From contig CALUZS010000014.1 of NCBI GenBank assembly GCA_944325355.1, forward strand, positions 1-64,000: a stretch of DNA of 64,000 nucleotides, given 5' to 3'. Made by a program: the position numbers and the translations under genes. This document shows positions 53,431 to 61,664 of the stretch, piece after piece; position 1 is the first letter of the stretch, and each line of letters opens with the position of its first letter. The notes beneath the pieces are model-generated. The model was given only the letters and a program-made list of their open reading frames with translations. It was not told the origin of the DNA and did not search any database. This DNA is from an uncultured Parabacteroides sp. (GTDB taxonomy: Bacteria; Bacteroidota; Bacteroidia; Bacteroidales; Tannerellaceae).

Positions 53431-54810
53431 TTATTCCTCATCGAATCCCAAACGGTTTATCCGTCCTTTCCAAATGTCATCCATTGTCCTTGCGCTGGAT
53501 GAAGTTTTCCCTCCAAAAAGCAATATGTATTTTTCGTCATCCATGCATATGGAAGAGTAACCTCTTGCCGCGAAATTTTCCGGCATGACAACCATCGTAT
53601 CGGATACGGCCCATGTTAGTCCCCTATCTGTTGACAAATAAATGTCCTTCAATGCCCGTCCATTACTGTCGATTCCTCCGATTAACATCAGTTTATTGTC
53701 ATAAAAAGCGAGCATGGCACCTTCCCTCGAAGAGAAATTCATGCCGTTTTCAGAAGAAAGCTGTACCCATGAATACCCGTCGGTAGTTGCCCAGCAGCTG
53801 TTTTGCAGAAGTTTTGCGGCAGACGTTCCTCCGGCTATGTTCAAATACGCATGGTTTACATTCTCATAATTGGCGGATGCAAAATCGTTTATCGGGAAAG
53901 ATTCCGGAACTTCCTCGCCAAGTATCCATTGTCCGGAGGTATCCATTGCGGCGAAAGAGTAAATACCGTTTGACAAAGCCAGTGCCGATAGCATGATATC
54001 CGGTTGGGTCGCACTGCTGTTTACCATGCCGAATATTCCTACGATATTTGGCATTTCGGGTGTGGAGTAAGCTTCCCAATCCAGCCCGTTCTCGGAACGT
54101 AGTACGCCACCATTCCTATTCGGGAGATAAAGATAATCCCCGCAAGCGGTCAACTGGTATAAGTTAATGTTTATGTCCGATAATCCGGTCAAAGGCAATT
54201 CTTCCCAATATTGCAGGTCGTCCGCCGTGGAATAATACAACTCAAACTGGTTTGAAGAATTTTTTATGTATTGGAAATAGACTTTTTCATCGTTGTATGT
54301 GTAAGGAATTACTTTTTGTTCTAAAGAGGATTCCCCGAGCATTTCCTGAGTCACTTGGTTCCATTGCATGGAATCAGGAACTACTGTATGGATATTTACC
54401 CAAGCCAGGTAAGATTTGGAGGAACTGTTGTTGTAAGCTGAATTAACCGTAAAACGGACAGGCTTGGAAAAGTCGATGGAATCCGTGGAATTCCAATAAT
54501 ATGTAGTATCTCCCAAGGCTTCCGGGGAGATTTCAATGGAGCCTGCCCCTGCATTTACGGAAACCTGGCATAAAACATTTTTTATTTCCGTGCCGACGGG
54601 CATGGAGTCGATATTGTAGATGTAGCCGTTGATTTGATCGATAGTAAATCGTACGTCATTCAAGCCGGGAACTGAATCGTTCGTTAGCGTGAATGCGCTG
54701 ATTTGGCAATCTGTAAGCTGTGTATAGTCATATTCATCACCTGATAGACAAGAAACAAGCGAAAGCCCGCAAATTCCTGTCAACAAAAATAGTATAATTC
54801 TATTCTTCAT
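53431..54810 (-). CDS. DUF6242-domain lipoprotein
   Basis: A 459-residue lipoprotein with lipobox GLSLVSC. The N-terminal part (about 25-150) resembles the DUF6242 N-terminal Ig-like domain (DYTQLTDCQISAFTLTNDSV, FTIDQINGYIYNIDSMPVGT). The rest is a Kelch-like or sialidase-like propeller with GMNFSSREGAMLAFYDNKL and LILLFGGKTS-like YILLFGGKTSSSARTMDDIW. Such proteins are Bacteroidales-specific and their role is unknown; they are surface or periplasmic. The ATG at 54810 starts the signal peptide, though the frame extends to 54864. It follows ribD on the same strand at a distance of 118 nt. Confidence 0.75.
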   Translation of the reverse strand: MKNRIILFLLTGICGLSLVSCLSGDEYDYTQLTDCQISAFTLTNDSVPGLNDVRFTIDQINGYIYNIDSMPVGTEIKNVLCQVSVNAGAGSIEISPEALGDTTYYWNSTDSIDFSKPVRFTVNSAYNNSSSKSYLAWVNIHTVVPDSMQWNQVTQEMLGESSLEQKVIPYTYNDEKVYFQYIKNSSNQFELYYSTADDLQYWEELPLTGLSDININLYQLTACGDYLYLPNRNGGVLRSENGLDWEAYSTPEMPNIVGIFGMVNSSATQPDIMLSALALSNGIYSFAAMDTSGQWILGEEVPESFPINDFASANYENVNHAYLNIAGGTSAAKLLQNSCWATTDGYSWVQLSSENGMNFSSREGAMLAFYDNKLMLIGGIDSNGRALKDIYLSTDRGLTWAVSDTMVVMPENFAARGYSSICMDDEKYILLFGGKTSSSARTMDDIWKGRINRLGFDEE

Positions 54811-54928
54811 CGTGTAAAGTTGTTGCGTATAAAGGCACAAAAGTAGAAACATTTTCTTTTCCACTAGCTATATGCCCGAATATTTTATTTAATTTAATCC
54901 ATTTTAGAATCATTAGTTGATTTTTTAT

Positions 54929-55999
54929 TTATTCTTCAACCCTTTTGAATCGTTGGAGTATATGCCCGTCATTCTCTTTAGAAACAGTGATTTGTTCCAT
55001 TCGGTATGACTTTCGCAGCTCGGGCGCTTTTATGCCGCTCCCCAGAAAGACGGGTGAAGTCTCGATTCTCGCTTCATCCCAATAGGGCGATGCCAGAAAT
55101 TGTTCCAGAGTGTGTGTGCCGCCTTCTACAATCAGCGAATTAAGTTTCTTTGTGTAAAGAATTTCCATTATTTGTGGAATCAGGGATGAGAAGTTCGTTT
55201 GGATATATTCTATGTTATTGCCAATTTTGTTAGGCTGTTTTTTCTCTGTCAGGACAAGAGTCGGAGCGGAGTCGTCGAACAGGTGGTGATGGGCTGGTAT
55301 TTTTAGTGTCCGGTCTATTACGACACGAACCGGATTCTTTCCATCCCATGAACGGACTGTGAGCGAAGGATTGTCGAGCAGAGCTGTATGTGTGCCAACC
55401 AATATCGCTGCACTTTCTGCCCGTAGGCGATGGACCATCCTTCTCGTCCGTGATGATGAGAGCACTACCGGCGGTATCTCATTGTTTTCTCTCAGGATAT
55501 CAATATATCCATCTGCGCTTTGTGCCCATTTCAAGATTACATACGGGCGATGTTTTTCTTGCATGGTCATGAATGCGAGATTCAGTTCCCTCGCCTCTTT
55601 TTCCAATATTCCGGTGACAACCTCGACCCCGGCGTTACGGAGCATGCGGACGCCTCTGCCTGCCACTTCCGGAAACGGGTCAAGGCATCCAACTACGACG
55701 CGTGGAATTTGCTTGTGTATAATAAATTCGGCGCATGGCGGTGTCTTCCCGTAATGTGAACATGGCTCTAAACTGACATATAGCGTTGCATTTTTTAGCA
55801 GGGATTCATCTTTTACCGCTGTTATGGCGTTCACTTCTGCATGAGGTCCGCCACAACAACGATGGAAGCCTTCTCCAATAATCAGTCCGTCTTTGTCGAC
55901 CAATACGGCGCCTACCATCGGATTTGGAGCGGTATATCCTGCTCCGTTGCGGGCTATTTGTATGCAACGCTGCATGTATTTTTCGTTAATAGTTATCAT
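54929..55999 (-). CDS. ribD: Bifunctional riboflavin biosynthesis deaminase/reductase
   Basis: A 356-residue two-domain enzyme for the second and third steps of riboflavin synthesis. The deaminase domain (about 1-145) binds zinc through His53-Ala-Glu55 in PHAEVNAI and Cys80/Cys89 in EPCSHYGKTPPCA. The reductase domain (about 150-356) has YVILKWAQSADGYID, an NADPH-binding IVEGGTHTLEQFL and the family's RRMVHRLRAESAAILVGTHT. No FMN riboswitch-like structure is apparent upstream. It is divergent from prmC. Confidence 0.94.
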   Translation of the reverse strand: MITINEKYMQRCIQIARNGAGYTAPNPMVGAVLVDKDGLIIGEGFHRCCGGPHAEVNAITAVKDESLLKNATLYVSLEPCSHYGKTPPCAEFIIHKQIPRVVVGCLDPFPEVAGRGVRMLRNAGVEVVTGILEKEARELNLAFMTMQEKHRPYVILKWAQSADGYIDILRENNEIPPVVLSSSRTRRMVHRLRAESAAILVGTHTALLDNPSLTVRSWDGKNPVRVVIDRTLKIPAHHHLFDDSAPTLVLTEKKQPNKIGNNIEYIQTNFSSLIPQIMEILYTKKLNSLIVEGGTHTLEQFLASPYWDEARIETSPVFLGSGIKAPELRKSYRMEQITVSKENDGHILQRFKRVEE

Positions 56000-56120
56000 C
56001 TTGTTTTAATATTGGCGTGGGAAAGATAGAAGATTTATTTTATTTAGCAAAATAAGGCGGATAAAATCGGATAAGTTATCGACGAACAGGATAATCATGC
56101 GACTGCTTTTTATTGAATTT

Positions 56121-56149
56121 TTGGAATTATCCGTTTTTTTGTATGTTTG
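56121..56149 (+). promoter_or_regulatory. Promoter of the prmC-recX-comF operon
   Basis: TTG at 56121-56123, 18-base spacer, TATGTTTG at 56142-56149 (TAnnTTTG). Transcription should start near 56156, giving a leader of about 50 bases before the prmC ATG at 56205. Confidence 0.7.
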
Positions 56150-56204
56150 TAACCAGATAAATAAAGGCAAATGTTTTTAAGAGGTTTCTAATTATTTATT
56201 AGCT

Positions 56205-57059
56205 ATGGATGATTTACTTTTGGAATTAAGGCATACCCTTATAGACCGTTTTACAAAAGATGAGGTGCGGACTTACATATTTATAATAATGAAAGAGGTC
56301 TGCGGCTTGAAACCATATCAGATTTTATTGGATAAGGATGTCTTGATTACAAAGAACCAAAGGCGTTTGGCATTGGAATATGCGCGACGGATTTCAGCCG
56401 ACGAGCCTGTCCAGTATGTGTTTGGGAAAGAAGAATTTTTTAATTTGCAGTTTGCTGTGAATCCTTCGGTGTTGATCCCTCGTCCGGAAACGACCGAGTT
56501 AGTCGAAATGGTATTGGAAGACTATATGGGTTCCGCTCCTCGGATATTGGATATAGGTACCGGGAGTGGATGCATTGCCATCTCTTTGGCAAAATATTTG
56601 CCGGAGGCGAAAGTTTTTGCCCTCGATGTTTCGGAGGAGGCATTGGCTGTTGCCCGTGAGAACGCTAATTCCAATGGAGTAAAAGTCACTTTCGGACAAA
56701 AAGATATTCTTAGGGATAAAAACGAGGATGACTTTGTCAGTAGCAGAATTTATGATTGTATCGTGAGCAATCCGCCTTATGTTACGAACAGCGAGAAACT
56801 AAAAATGGAACGCAATGTGCTTGAGTATGAGCCGGAGTTGGCACTTTTTGTGTCGGATGAGGATCCACTGGTGTTTTATCGGGTAATCTCGGATTTCGCA
56901 ATAAGGCATCTTGCTACAAACGGTTCGCTTTATTTTGAAATCAACCAACGTTTCGGACAGGAGACAGTGAACCTGTTGCGGAAAAAAGGCAAGTATAGGA
57001 GTGTTGAACTGTTTAAGGATATTTCCGGAAATGACCGGATGATTCGTGCCCGGGTATGA
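56205..57059 (+). CDS. prmC: Peptide chain release factor glutamine methyltransferase
   Basis: A 284-residue SAM-dependent methyltransferase that methylates the Gln of the GGQ motif in release factors. SAM-binding motif I is DIGTGSGC (116-123), and the catalytic NPPY is at 189-192 (IVSNPPYV). An N-terminal helical domain (about 1-70) precedes them, as in PrmC. RIPRPETTELV-like IPRPETTELVE is also a PrmC hallmark. recX overlaps its stop by 4 nt (ATGA), giving coupled translation. Confidence 0.94.
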   Translation: MDDLLLELRHTLIDRFTKDEVRTYIFIIMKEVCGLKPYQILLDKDVLITKNQRRLALEYARRISADEPVQYVFGKEEFFNLQFAVNPSVLIPRPETTELVEMVLEDYMGSAPRILDIGTGSGCIAISLAKYLPEAKVFALDVSEEALAVARENANSNGVKVTFGQKDILRDKNEDDFVSSRIYDCIVSNPPYVTNSEKLKMERNVLEYEPELALFVSDEDPLVFYRVISDFAIRHLATNGSLYFEINQRFGQETVNLLRKKGKYRSVELFKDISGNDRMIRARV

Positions 57060-57544
57060 AAGAATTGAGTGAGATGGAGGTCCTGCATCGTTGTGCAGCT
57101 TATTGTTCTACAGCGGAACGGTGTGTACAAGACGTGAAACGCAAAATGAAAAACGCTGGATTGCCCGAGGAAGCTTGTGGACGTCTGCTTGCTCGTTTGC
57201 AAGAGGGGAAATATATTGACGAGGAACGTTATGCTCGGAGTTTTGTAAATGACAAGCTGCGGTTTAACAAGTGGGGGCGTGCCAAGATTTTGTATGAGTT
57301 GCAGAAAAAAGGAATCCCATCGGCTATTTGTAATGATGCGCTTTCTTCTATTGATGAGACGGAATATATAAATCTCCTTTTTGCTGTACTGGAGACGAAA
57401 AGGCGGTCGCTCAGAACCGCTGACGGAACGGATTTGTATCGTAAGCTGATGCGTTTCGCCCAAGGACGCGGTTTCGGGATGCGCGAATCGTCTGCTTGTC
57501 TGAAGCGGTTGCTAAAGGATGTGGAATATGACGATATGGAATGA
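57056..57544 (+). CDS. recX: Regulatory protein RecX
   Basis: A 162-residue all-helical protein with three-helix repeats: ELSEMEVLHRCAAYCSTAER, VKRKMKNAGLPEEACGRLLA, IDEERYARSFVNDKLRFNKW and GRAKILYELQKKGIP. The LR.KG and RF.G motifs (KWGRAKILYELQKKGI, FAQGRGFGM) are typical. RecX modulates RecA filaments. It is encoded away from recA here, overlapping prmC by 4 nt and comF by 17 nt in one operon. Confidence 0.9.
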   Translation: MKELSEMEVLHRCAAYCSTAERCVQDVKRKMKNAGLPEEACGRLLARLQEGKYIDEERYARSFVNDKLRFNKWGRAKILYELQKKGIPSAICNDALSSIDETEYINLLFAVLETKRRSLRTADGTDLYRKLMRFAQGRGFGMRESSACLKRLLKDVEYDDME

Positions 57545-58211
57545 ACTGTTTCGGCTGTTCTATCCGGCGTTGTGCGTGTCTTGCGGTCGCCCGCTGGTAA
57601 GGGGGGAAGACCAGATATGTATCCGTTGCTTGTCTGATTTGCCGGTTTATCATCCGTCGGCAGAGAAACATTTTGAACAGATTGCGGCAATTTGCCCATT
57701 TGTTGGGAGTATTGAGATTTTCCTCCGTTATGATAAAGGAGGAAAGGTGCAGCATTTGATTCATAAGTTGAAATATTACGGTCAAAAACAGTTGGGCTTC
57801 CGTTTGGGCGTTCTTGCCGCATTGCATCTCCAACGGGCAGAAAGCCCTATATGCAAAGCGGATGTATTAATACCGGTCCCGCTTCATCCCCGTAAGCAGC
57901 GCAAGAGAGGATATAACCAGGCGGAGTGGATTTGCAAAGGAATGAGTTCCGTGTTGCAAATACCGGTAGATACACGTTTCTTGCACCGGGTCAGTTATAC
58001 AGAGACACAGACGAAAAAGAGTGTGGCTGAACGCTGGGACAATTTGCATTCCCGGTTCCGGGTGGATGGAACATGCGATTGGCAGGGGAAGCGGTTGGTA
58101 CTGGTGGACGATGTGTTGACTACAGGTGCGACGTTGGTCGATTGTGCTTCAGCGATAAATGCAAAGTCCGTAACATCGGATGTCACTCTGTTCGCACTAA
58201 GTGCTGTGTAG
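57528..58211 (+). CDS. ComF-family phosphoribosyltransferase-like protein
   Basis: A 227-residue protein with an N-terminal zinc-ribbon (FYPALCVSCGRPLV, then ICIRCLSDLP) and a C-terminal PRT fold with the PRPP loop LVLVDDVLTTGATLVD. ComF family members take part in DNA uptake and transformation in naturally competent species. Of two candidate ATGs I prefer 57528, which has AAAGGA about 9 nt upstream; that at 57519 has no spacing from it. A -33/-7-like promoter for pyrE begins right after its stop. Confidence 0.88.
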   Translation: MTIWNELFRLFYPALCVSCGRPLVRGEDQICIRCLSDLPVYHPSAEKHFEQIAAICPFVGSIEIFLRYDKGGKVQHLIHKLKYYGQKQLGFRLGVLAALHLQRAESPICKADVLIPVPLHPRKQRKRGYNQAEWICKGMSSVLQIPVDTRFLHRVSYTETQTKKSVAERWDNLHSRFRVDGTCDWQGKRLVLVDDVLTTGATLVDCASAINAKSVTSDVTLFALSAV

Positions 58212-58242
58212 TTATCGTTAAAATCCTGAAAAAAGAGCGGAA

Positions 58243-58276
58243 TTTGCCTTTATATCCATCGGATTCCTTACTTTTG
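58243..58276 (+). promoter_or_regulatory. Promoter of the pyrE operon
   Basis: TTTG at 58243-58246, 22-base spacer, TACTTTTG at 58269-58276. The spacer is about one base longer than usual. It predicts a leader of about 30 bases before the pyrE ATG at 58312, with no attenuator hairpin in it. Confidence 0.6.
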
Positions 58277-58311
58277 CAAAAGTATATAAACTTAAATTGT
58301 AAGGATAGATT

Positions 58312-58950
58312 ATGAAAACATTGGAAAGCTTAGTTGCAGAGAAATTGTTAAAGATCAAAGCTGTCAAATTGCAGCCGGCAAATCCTTTTACGTGGGCTTC
58401 AGGATGGAAGTCTCCGATTTATAATGACAATAGAAAAACCTTATCATATCCGTCGGTTCGAAGCTTTATAAAGTTAGAATTGGCGCGTGTTATCAGTGAA
58501 AGTTATCCTGAAGCGGATGCGATAGCCGGCGTTGCTACCGGAGCAATTGCCCAAGGCGCATTGGTGGCCGATTTATTGGGCTTGCCGTTTGTCTATATCC
58601 GTTCGACTCCAAAGGATCATGGCTTGGAAAATCTGATAGAAGGAGAACTGAAGCCGGGATCAAAAGTTGTAATCGTGGAAGATTTGGTTTCGACGGGTGG
58701 CAGTAGCTTGAAAGCCGTTCAGGCTGTCCGTAATTTCGGATGCGACGTTATCGGCATGGTTGCCATTTTTACGTATGGATTCCCGGTAGCGGTACAGGCA
58801 TTTAAGGACGCAAAAGTTACATTGACGACTTTAAGCAATTATGACGCTGTGATAGAGGAGGCCGTAAGGACGAAATATATCGACCAATCTGAGATTGAAG
58901 TTTTACAAGAGTGGAGGAAAGACCCGGCGAATTGGGATCCGAACAAATAG
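58312..58950 (+). CDS. pyrE: Orotate phosphoribosyltransferase
   Basis: A 212-residue enzyme converting orotate and PRPP to OMP in pyrimidine synthesis. The PRPP motif is VVIVEDLVSTGGSSLKAV, and PFTWASGWKSPIYNDNRKT near the N-terminus is the usual substrate-binding block. IAGVATGAIAQGALVADLLG is the standard loop between them. The product feeds PyrF, not encoded nearby. It starts a group pyrE-SRPBCC-argH-lipoprotein with very short gaps. Confidence 0.94.
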   Translation: MKTLESLVAEKLLKIKAVKLQPANPFTWASGWKSPIYNDNRKTLSYPSVRSFIKLELARVISESYPEADAIAGVATGAIAQGALVADLLGLPFVYIRSTPKDHGLENLIEGELKPGSKVVIVEDLVSTGGSSLKAVQAVRNFGCDVIGMVAIFTYGFPVAVQAFKDAKVTLTTLSNYDAVIEEAVRTKYIDQSEIEVLQEWRKDPANWDPNK

Positions 58951-58962
58951 CAGGCGGATTAT

Positions 58963-59373
58963 ATGAGCGATTTTGTGAGCGAAATAAAAACGATTCCTTA
59001 CAATGAGGATCGTATTTTCGGCATGTTATCTGATTTATCCAACTTGGAACGGGTAAAAGATAAAATTCCTCAAGATAAAATCAAGGAATTTGAGTTTGAC
59101 TGTGACTCTTGCCGTTTCAATGTTGACCCTGTGGGAAAAATAGAGTTCCAGATTGTGGAAAGGGAACCGTATAAGACGGTCAAGTTTATGACGACGAATT
59201 CCCCGATACCGGTAACTCTTTGGATACAGTTGAAGCAGGTTGCCGAGAATGATACAAAGATGAAAATGACTATCCGTGCAGAGCTGAACGCTTTTATAAA
59301 GCCGATGGTCTCTAAACCTTTGCAAGATGCTGTTGATAAGATTTCGACAGTGATTGCTAATTTGCCATATTGA
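58963..59373 (+). CDS. SRPBCC (START-like) family protein
   Basis: A 136-residue soluble protein with an SRPBCC fold pattern: MLSDLSNLERVKDKIPQDKI, FEFDCDSCRFNVDPVGKIEF, IVEREPYKTVKFMTTNSPIP and RAELNAFIKPMVSKPLQDAV with a long C-terminal helix. Ligand and role are unknown. It is placed directly after pyrE (12 nt) and before argH (5 nt) with no signal peptide. This small gene between pyrE and argH recurs in Bacteroidales as far as I recall. Confidence 0.75.
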   Translation: MSDFVSEIKTIPYNEDRIFGMLSDLSNLERVKDKIPQDKIKEFEFDCDSCRFNVDPVGKIEFQIVEREPYKTVKFMTTNSPIPVTLWIQLKQVAENDTKMKMTIRAELNAFIKPMVSKPLQDAVDKISTVIANLPY

Positions 59374-59378
59374 ATGAG

Positions 59379-60716
59379 ATGAAACTTTGGGAAAAGAATG
59401 TAAAAGTAGACCATGACGTTGACGTTTTTACTACGGGAAAAGACCGGGAAATGGACTTGTACCTGGCTAAGTATGATGTTTTGGGCTCGATGGCCCATAT
59501 CACCATGTTGGAAAGTATAGGTCTGTTGACGAATGATGAACTTCAGGTTTTGCTGAAAGAGCTGAGGACAATCTATGCCATTGCGGATAAAGGGGATTTT
59601 GTCATAGAAGAGGGGATAGAAGACGTTCATTCGCAGGTAGAACTGATGTTGACCCGCAAATTAGGCGATGTTGGTAAAAAAATACATAGCGGGCGTTCGC
59701 GAAACGACCAGGTGCTGCTTGATTTGAAATTGTTTACCAGGGCGCAGATTCAGGAGATTACAGAACTGGTCTCAGCACTTTTTGATGTTTTAATCAGCCA
59801 GAGTGAGCGTTATAAGAATGTCTTGTTGCCGGGATATACGCATTTGCAGGTTGCCATGCCTTCTTCTTTCGGCCTGTGGTTCGGCGCGTATGCAGAGAGT
59901 CTGTTGGATGATTTGACTTTGTTACAAGCCGCTTATAAAGTCTGCAACCGCAATCCGCTTGGCTCGGCTGCCGGGTATGGCTCTTCTTTCCCGCTGAACC
60001 GGCAGATGACAACAGACCTTCTCGGCTTCGATTCGATGGACTATAATGTGGTTTATGCTCAGATGGGACGAGGTAAGATGGAACGTTGTGTCTCTTTTGC
60101 CTTGGCTTCCATTGCCGGGACACTTTCAAAACTGTCGTTTGATGCATGCTTGTATAATAGCCAGAATTTCTCTTTCATCAAACTTCCGGATAAATATACA
60201 ACAGGGTCTAGCATTATGCCCCATAAGAAGAATCCGGATGTGTTTGAACTGACACGTGCCAAATGCAATAAGATACAAGGGCTCCCAACACAGATTACAT
60301 TAATATGCAATAATTTGCCGTCAGGATATTTCCGTGATATGCAAATCATAAAGGAGGTTTTCCTGCCTGTATTCGATGAGCTGAAAGATTGCCTTCAGAT
60401 GGTGGCTCACATGGTTCGGGAGATAGAAATTAATCCGCACATATTGGAAGATGACAAGTACCGGTTGATGTTCAGTGTAGAAGAGGTAAACCGCTTGGTG
60501 CTGCAGGGTGTTCCTTTCCGGGATGCTTACAAGCAAGTAGGCTTGTCAATAGAAGCGGGGGAATTTGTGCCGGATAAATCGGTTCATCATACCCATGAAG
60601 GAAGTATCGGGAATCTTTGCAACGATAAGATTTCTGCATTGATGCGGCAAACGGTGGACGGATTCTCTTTTGCGAAAGCGAATGAGGCTGAAAAGAAACT
60701 TGTTTCCGATGAATAA
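59379..60716 (+). CDS. argH: Argininosuccinate lyase
   Basis: A 445-residue enzyme of the fumarase/aspartase superfamily, last step of arginine synthesis. Signatures are HSGRSRNDQVLLDLKLF, the signature loop GSSIMPHKKNPDVFEL (catalytic Ser) and THLQVAMPSSFGLWFGAYAE. An in-frame TTG exists at 59370, but MKLWEKN from the ATG at 59379 is the family's start. It overlaps the next gene by 8 nt. Confidence 0.94.
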   Translation: MKLWEKNVKVDHDVDVFTTGKDREMDLYLAKYDVLGSMAHITMLESIGLLTNDELQVLLKELRTIYAIADKGDFVIEEGIEDVHSQVELMLTRKLGDVGKKIHSGRSRNDQVLLDLKLFTRAQIQEITELVSALFDVLISQSERYKNVLLPGYTHLQVAMPSSFGLWFGAYAESLLDDLTLLQAAYKVCNRNPLGSAAGYGSSFPLNRQMTTDLLGFDSMDYNVVYAQMGRGKMERCVSFALASIAGTLSKLSFDACLYNSQNFSFIKLPDKYTTGSSIMPHKKNPDVFELTRAKCNKIQGLPTQITLICNNLPSGYFRDMQIIKEVFLPVFDELKDCLQMVAHMVREIEINPHILEDDKYRLMFSVEEVNRLVLQGVPFRDAYKQVGLSIEAGEFVPDKSVHHTHEGSIGNLCNDKISALMRQTVDGFSFAKANEAEKKLVSDE

Positions 60717-61143
60717 ACTGAAAGTGATTTTTTTGTGTTTTGCCTTTTTATCGTGTGAAAAGGTTCAAGAAACAACAATTCCTTTGACCCGGGTTTATCT
60801 GGAAATAGATTTGGCTTACCGAGACAAAGACCTTTTTGCGCTTCTTTGCCAGAAGGCTATCACTCAGCCGCGCACTGCCAGCGAATCAACAGGTTTTGGA
60901 GGCGTTTTAGTTGTGCATGGTTTTGATGACATCTATTATGCATACGATTTGGCTTGCCCGCTTGAAGCCAATCGTTCGGTATGCCTTACCCCACTTGACG
61001 ATGGTACGGCAATGTGCAATTCCTGTGGAACTGTTTTTGACACGGCTTATGGTACGGGGACTCCGTTGAGCGGTGCTTCCCAATATCCTCTGCGGAAATA
61101 CCTTGTGTCTGGTAGCGGAAGTGTATTGTATGTGACGAATTGA
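60709..61143 (+). CDS. Lipoprotein with a degenerate Rieske-like domain
   Basis: A 144-residue lipoprotein: MNKLKVIFLCFAFLSCEK with lipobox Cys16, then a beta-rich domain. ACPLEANRS (Cys83) and MCNSCGTVFD (Cys103, Cys106), followed by TPLSGASQYPLRKYLV, match the layout of Rieske proteins (C-x-H ... C-x-x-H ... then a Pro/Gly-rich YPL.. tail), but the two His are Leu85 and Cys106. It thus keeps a Rieske fold without the 2Fe-2S ligand set; three Cys could bind another metal or a disulfide. It overlaps argH by 8 nt. The frame opens earlier (60670) inside argH but the ATG at 60709 gives a proper signal. Confidence 0.6.
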   Translation: MNKLKVIFLCFAFLSCEKVQETTIPLTRVYLEIDLAYRDKDLFALLCQKAITQPRTASESTGFGGVLVVHGFDDIYYAYDLACPLEANRSVCLTPLDDGTAMCNSCGTVFDTAYGTGTPLSGASQYPLRKYLVSGSGSVLYVTN

Positions 61144-61188
61144 AAAATGAATGCCGTTGTTTTGGGAAATCTTCGGGCTGAAACTTTT

Positions 61189-61231
61189 AAAAGGATTCCG
61201 GTTTTTTATAAAAAACCGGAATCCTTTTTTT
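61189..61231 (+). terminator. Terminator of the pyrE-argH transcript
   Basis: Perfect 20-bp palindrome, arms 61189-61208 and 61209-61228, with an AT-rich centre that opens as the loop, followed by further T residues. It ends the pyrE-SRPBCC-argH-lipoprotein unit. Confidence 0.85.
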
Positions 61232-61278
61232 AAGACCTCCAAGTTAAGAGGGCAGGCACGTTTTTTCATGGGAAAAGA

Positions 61279-61309
61279 TTTGTGGGATTAAAAACTTTAA
61301 TTACCTTTG
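61279..61309 (+). promoter_or_regulatory. Promoter of the tRNA cluster
   Basis: TTTG at 61279-61282, 19-base spacer, TACCTTTG at 61302-61309. Transcription would begin near 61316, about 11 bases before the first tRNA-Gly. Confidence 0.8.
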
Positions 61310-61326
61310 CATCGCAAAATATAAAA

Positions 61327-61399
61327 GCGGAAGTAGCTCAGTTGGTAGAGCATAACCTTGCCAAGGTTAGGGTCGCGGGTTCGAGTCCCGTCTTCCGCT
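61327..61399 (+). tRNA. tRNA-Gly(GCC), copy 1
   Basis: A 73-base cloverleaf: acceptor GCGGAAG/CTTCCGC (61327-61333 with 61392-61398), D-arm with AGCTCAGTTGGTAGAGC, anticodon loop with GCC in CCTTGCCAAGG, T-arm GGGTTCGAGTCCC. The discriminator is T at 61399 and CCA is not encoded. Confidence 0.96.
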
Positions 61400-61424
61400 C
61401 TTTTCTTTCTTTGCGAAGAAAGAT

Positions 61425-61509
61425 GCTCGAATGGTGGAATCGGTAGACACGAAGGACTTAAAATCCTTTGGCTATTGCAGCTGTGCGGGTTCAAGTCCCG
61501 CTTCGAGTA
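61425..61509 (+). tRNA. tRNA-Leu(TAA)
   Basis: A class II tRNA of about 85 bases with an extended variable arm. The acceptor GCTCGAA pairs with TTCGAGT (first pair G.T). The anticodon loop is CTTAAAA within AAGGA/TCCTT, giving anticodon TAA (reads UUA/UUG). The T-arm is GGGTTCAAGTCCC. CCA is not encoded. Confidence 0.93.
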
Positions 61510-61520
61510 CAGTAGATTTT

Positions 61521-61593
61521 GCGGAAGTAGCTCAGTTGGTAGAGCATAACCTTGCCAAGGTTAGGGTCGCGGGTTCGAGTCCCGTCTTCCGCT
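61521..61593 (+). tRNA. tRNA-Gly(GCC), copy 2
   Basis: Identical in all 73 bases to the tRNA-Gly at 61327-61399, including the T discriminator. It lies 11 bases after the tRNA-Leu, so the three tRNAs are one transcript. The exact duplication most likely reflects gene conversion or recent duplication. Confidence 0.96.
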
Positions 61594-61594
61594 C

Positions 61595-61642
61595 AAAACA
61601 AAACGCTTCGGTTTTTTACAAATAACCGAAGCGTTTTGTTTT
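61595..61642. terminator. Bidirectional terminator after the tRNA cluster
   Basis: Perfect 19-bp inverted repeat, arms 61595-61613 and 61624-61642, 10-base loop, with A- and T-runs at the ends of the arms. It closes the tRNA transcript and also lies just past the stop of the convergent mscS-type gene at 61665. Confidence 0.88.
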
Positions 61643-61664
61643 GATATTTTTGCATTTGCAGATG

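Noticed and set aside
54929..56204. An FMN riboswitch upstream of ribD
   Set aside because: The ribD-prmC gap (56000-56204) shows no RFN-like conserved blocks; only a promoter for prmC is visible.
57229..57822. A 197-codon minus-strand frame across recX and comF
   Set aside because: It would cover two overlapping plus-strand genes with clear motifs and has no protein-like features of its own.
61327..61593. Repeat-spacer-like pattern at the tRNA cluster, as for a short CRISPR array
   Set aside because: The repeated unit is a complete tRNA-Gly with cloverleaf pairing, and the intervening unit is a tRNA-Leu. There is no CRISPR array in the window.
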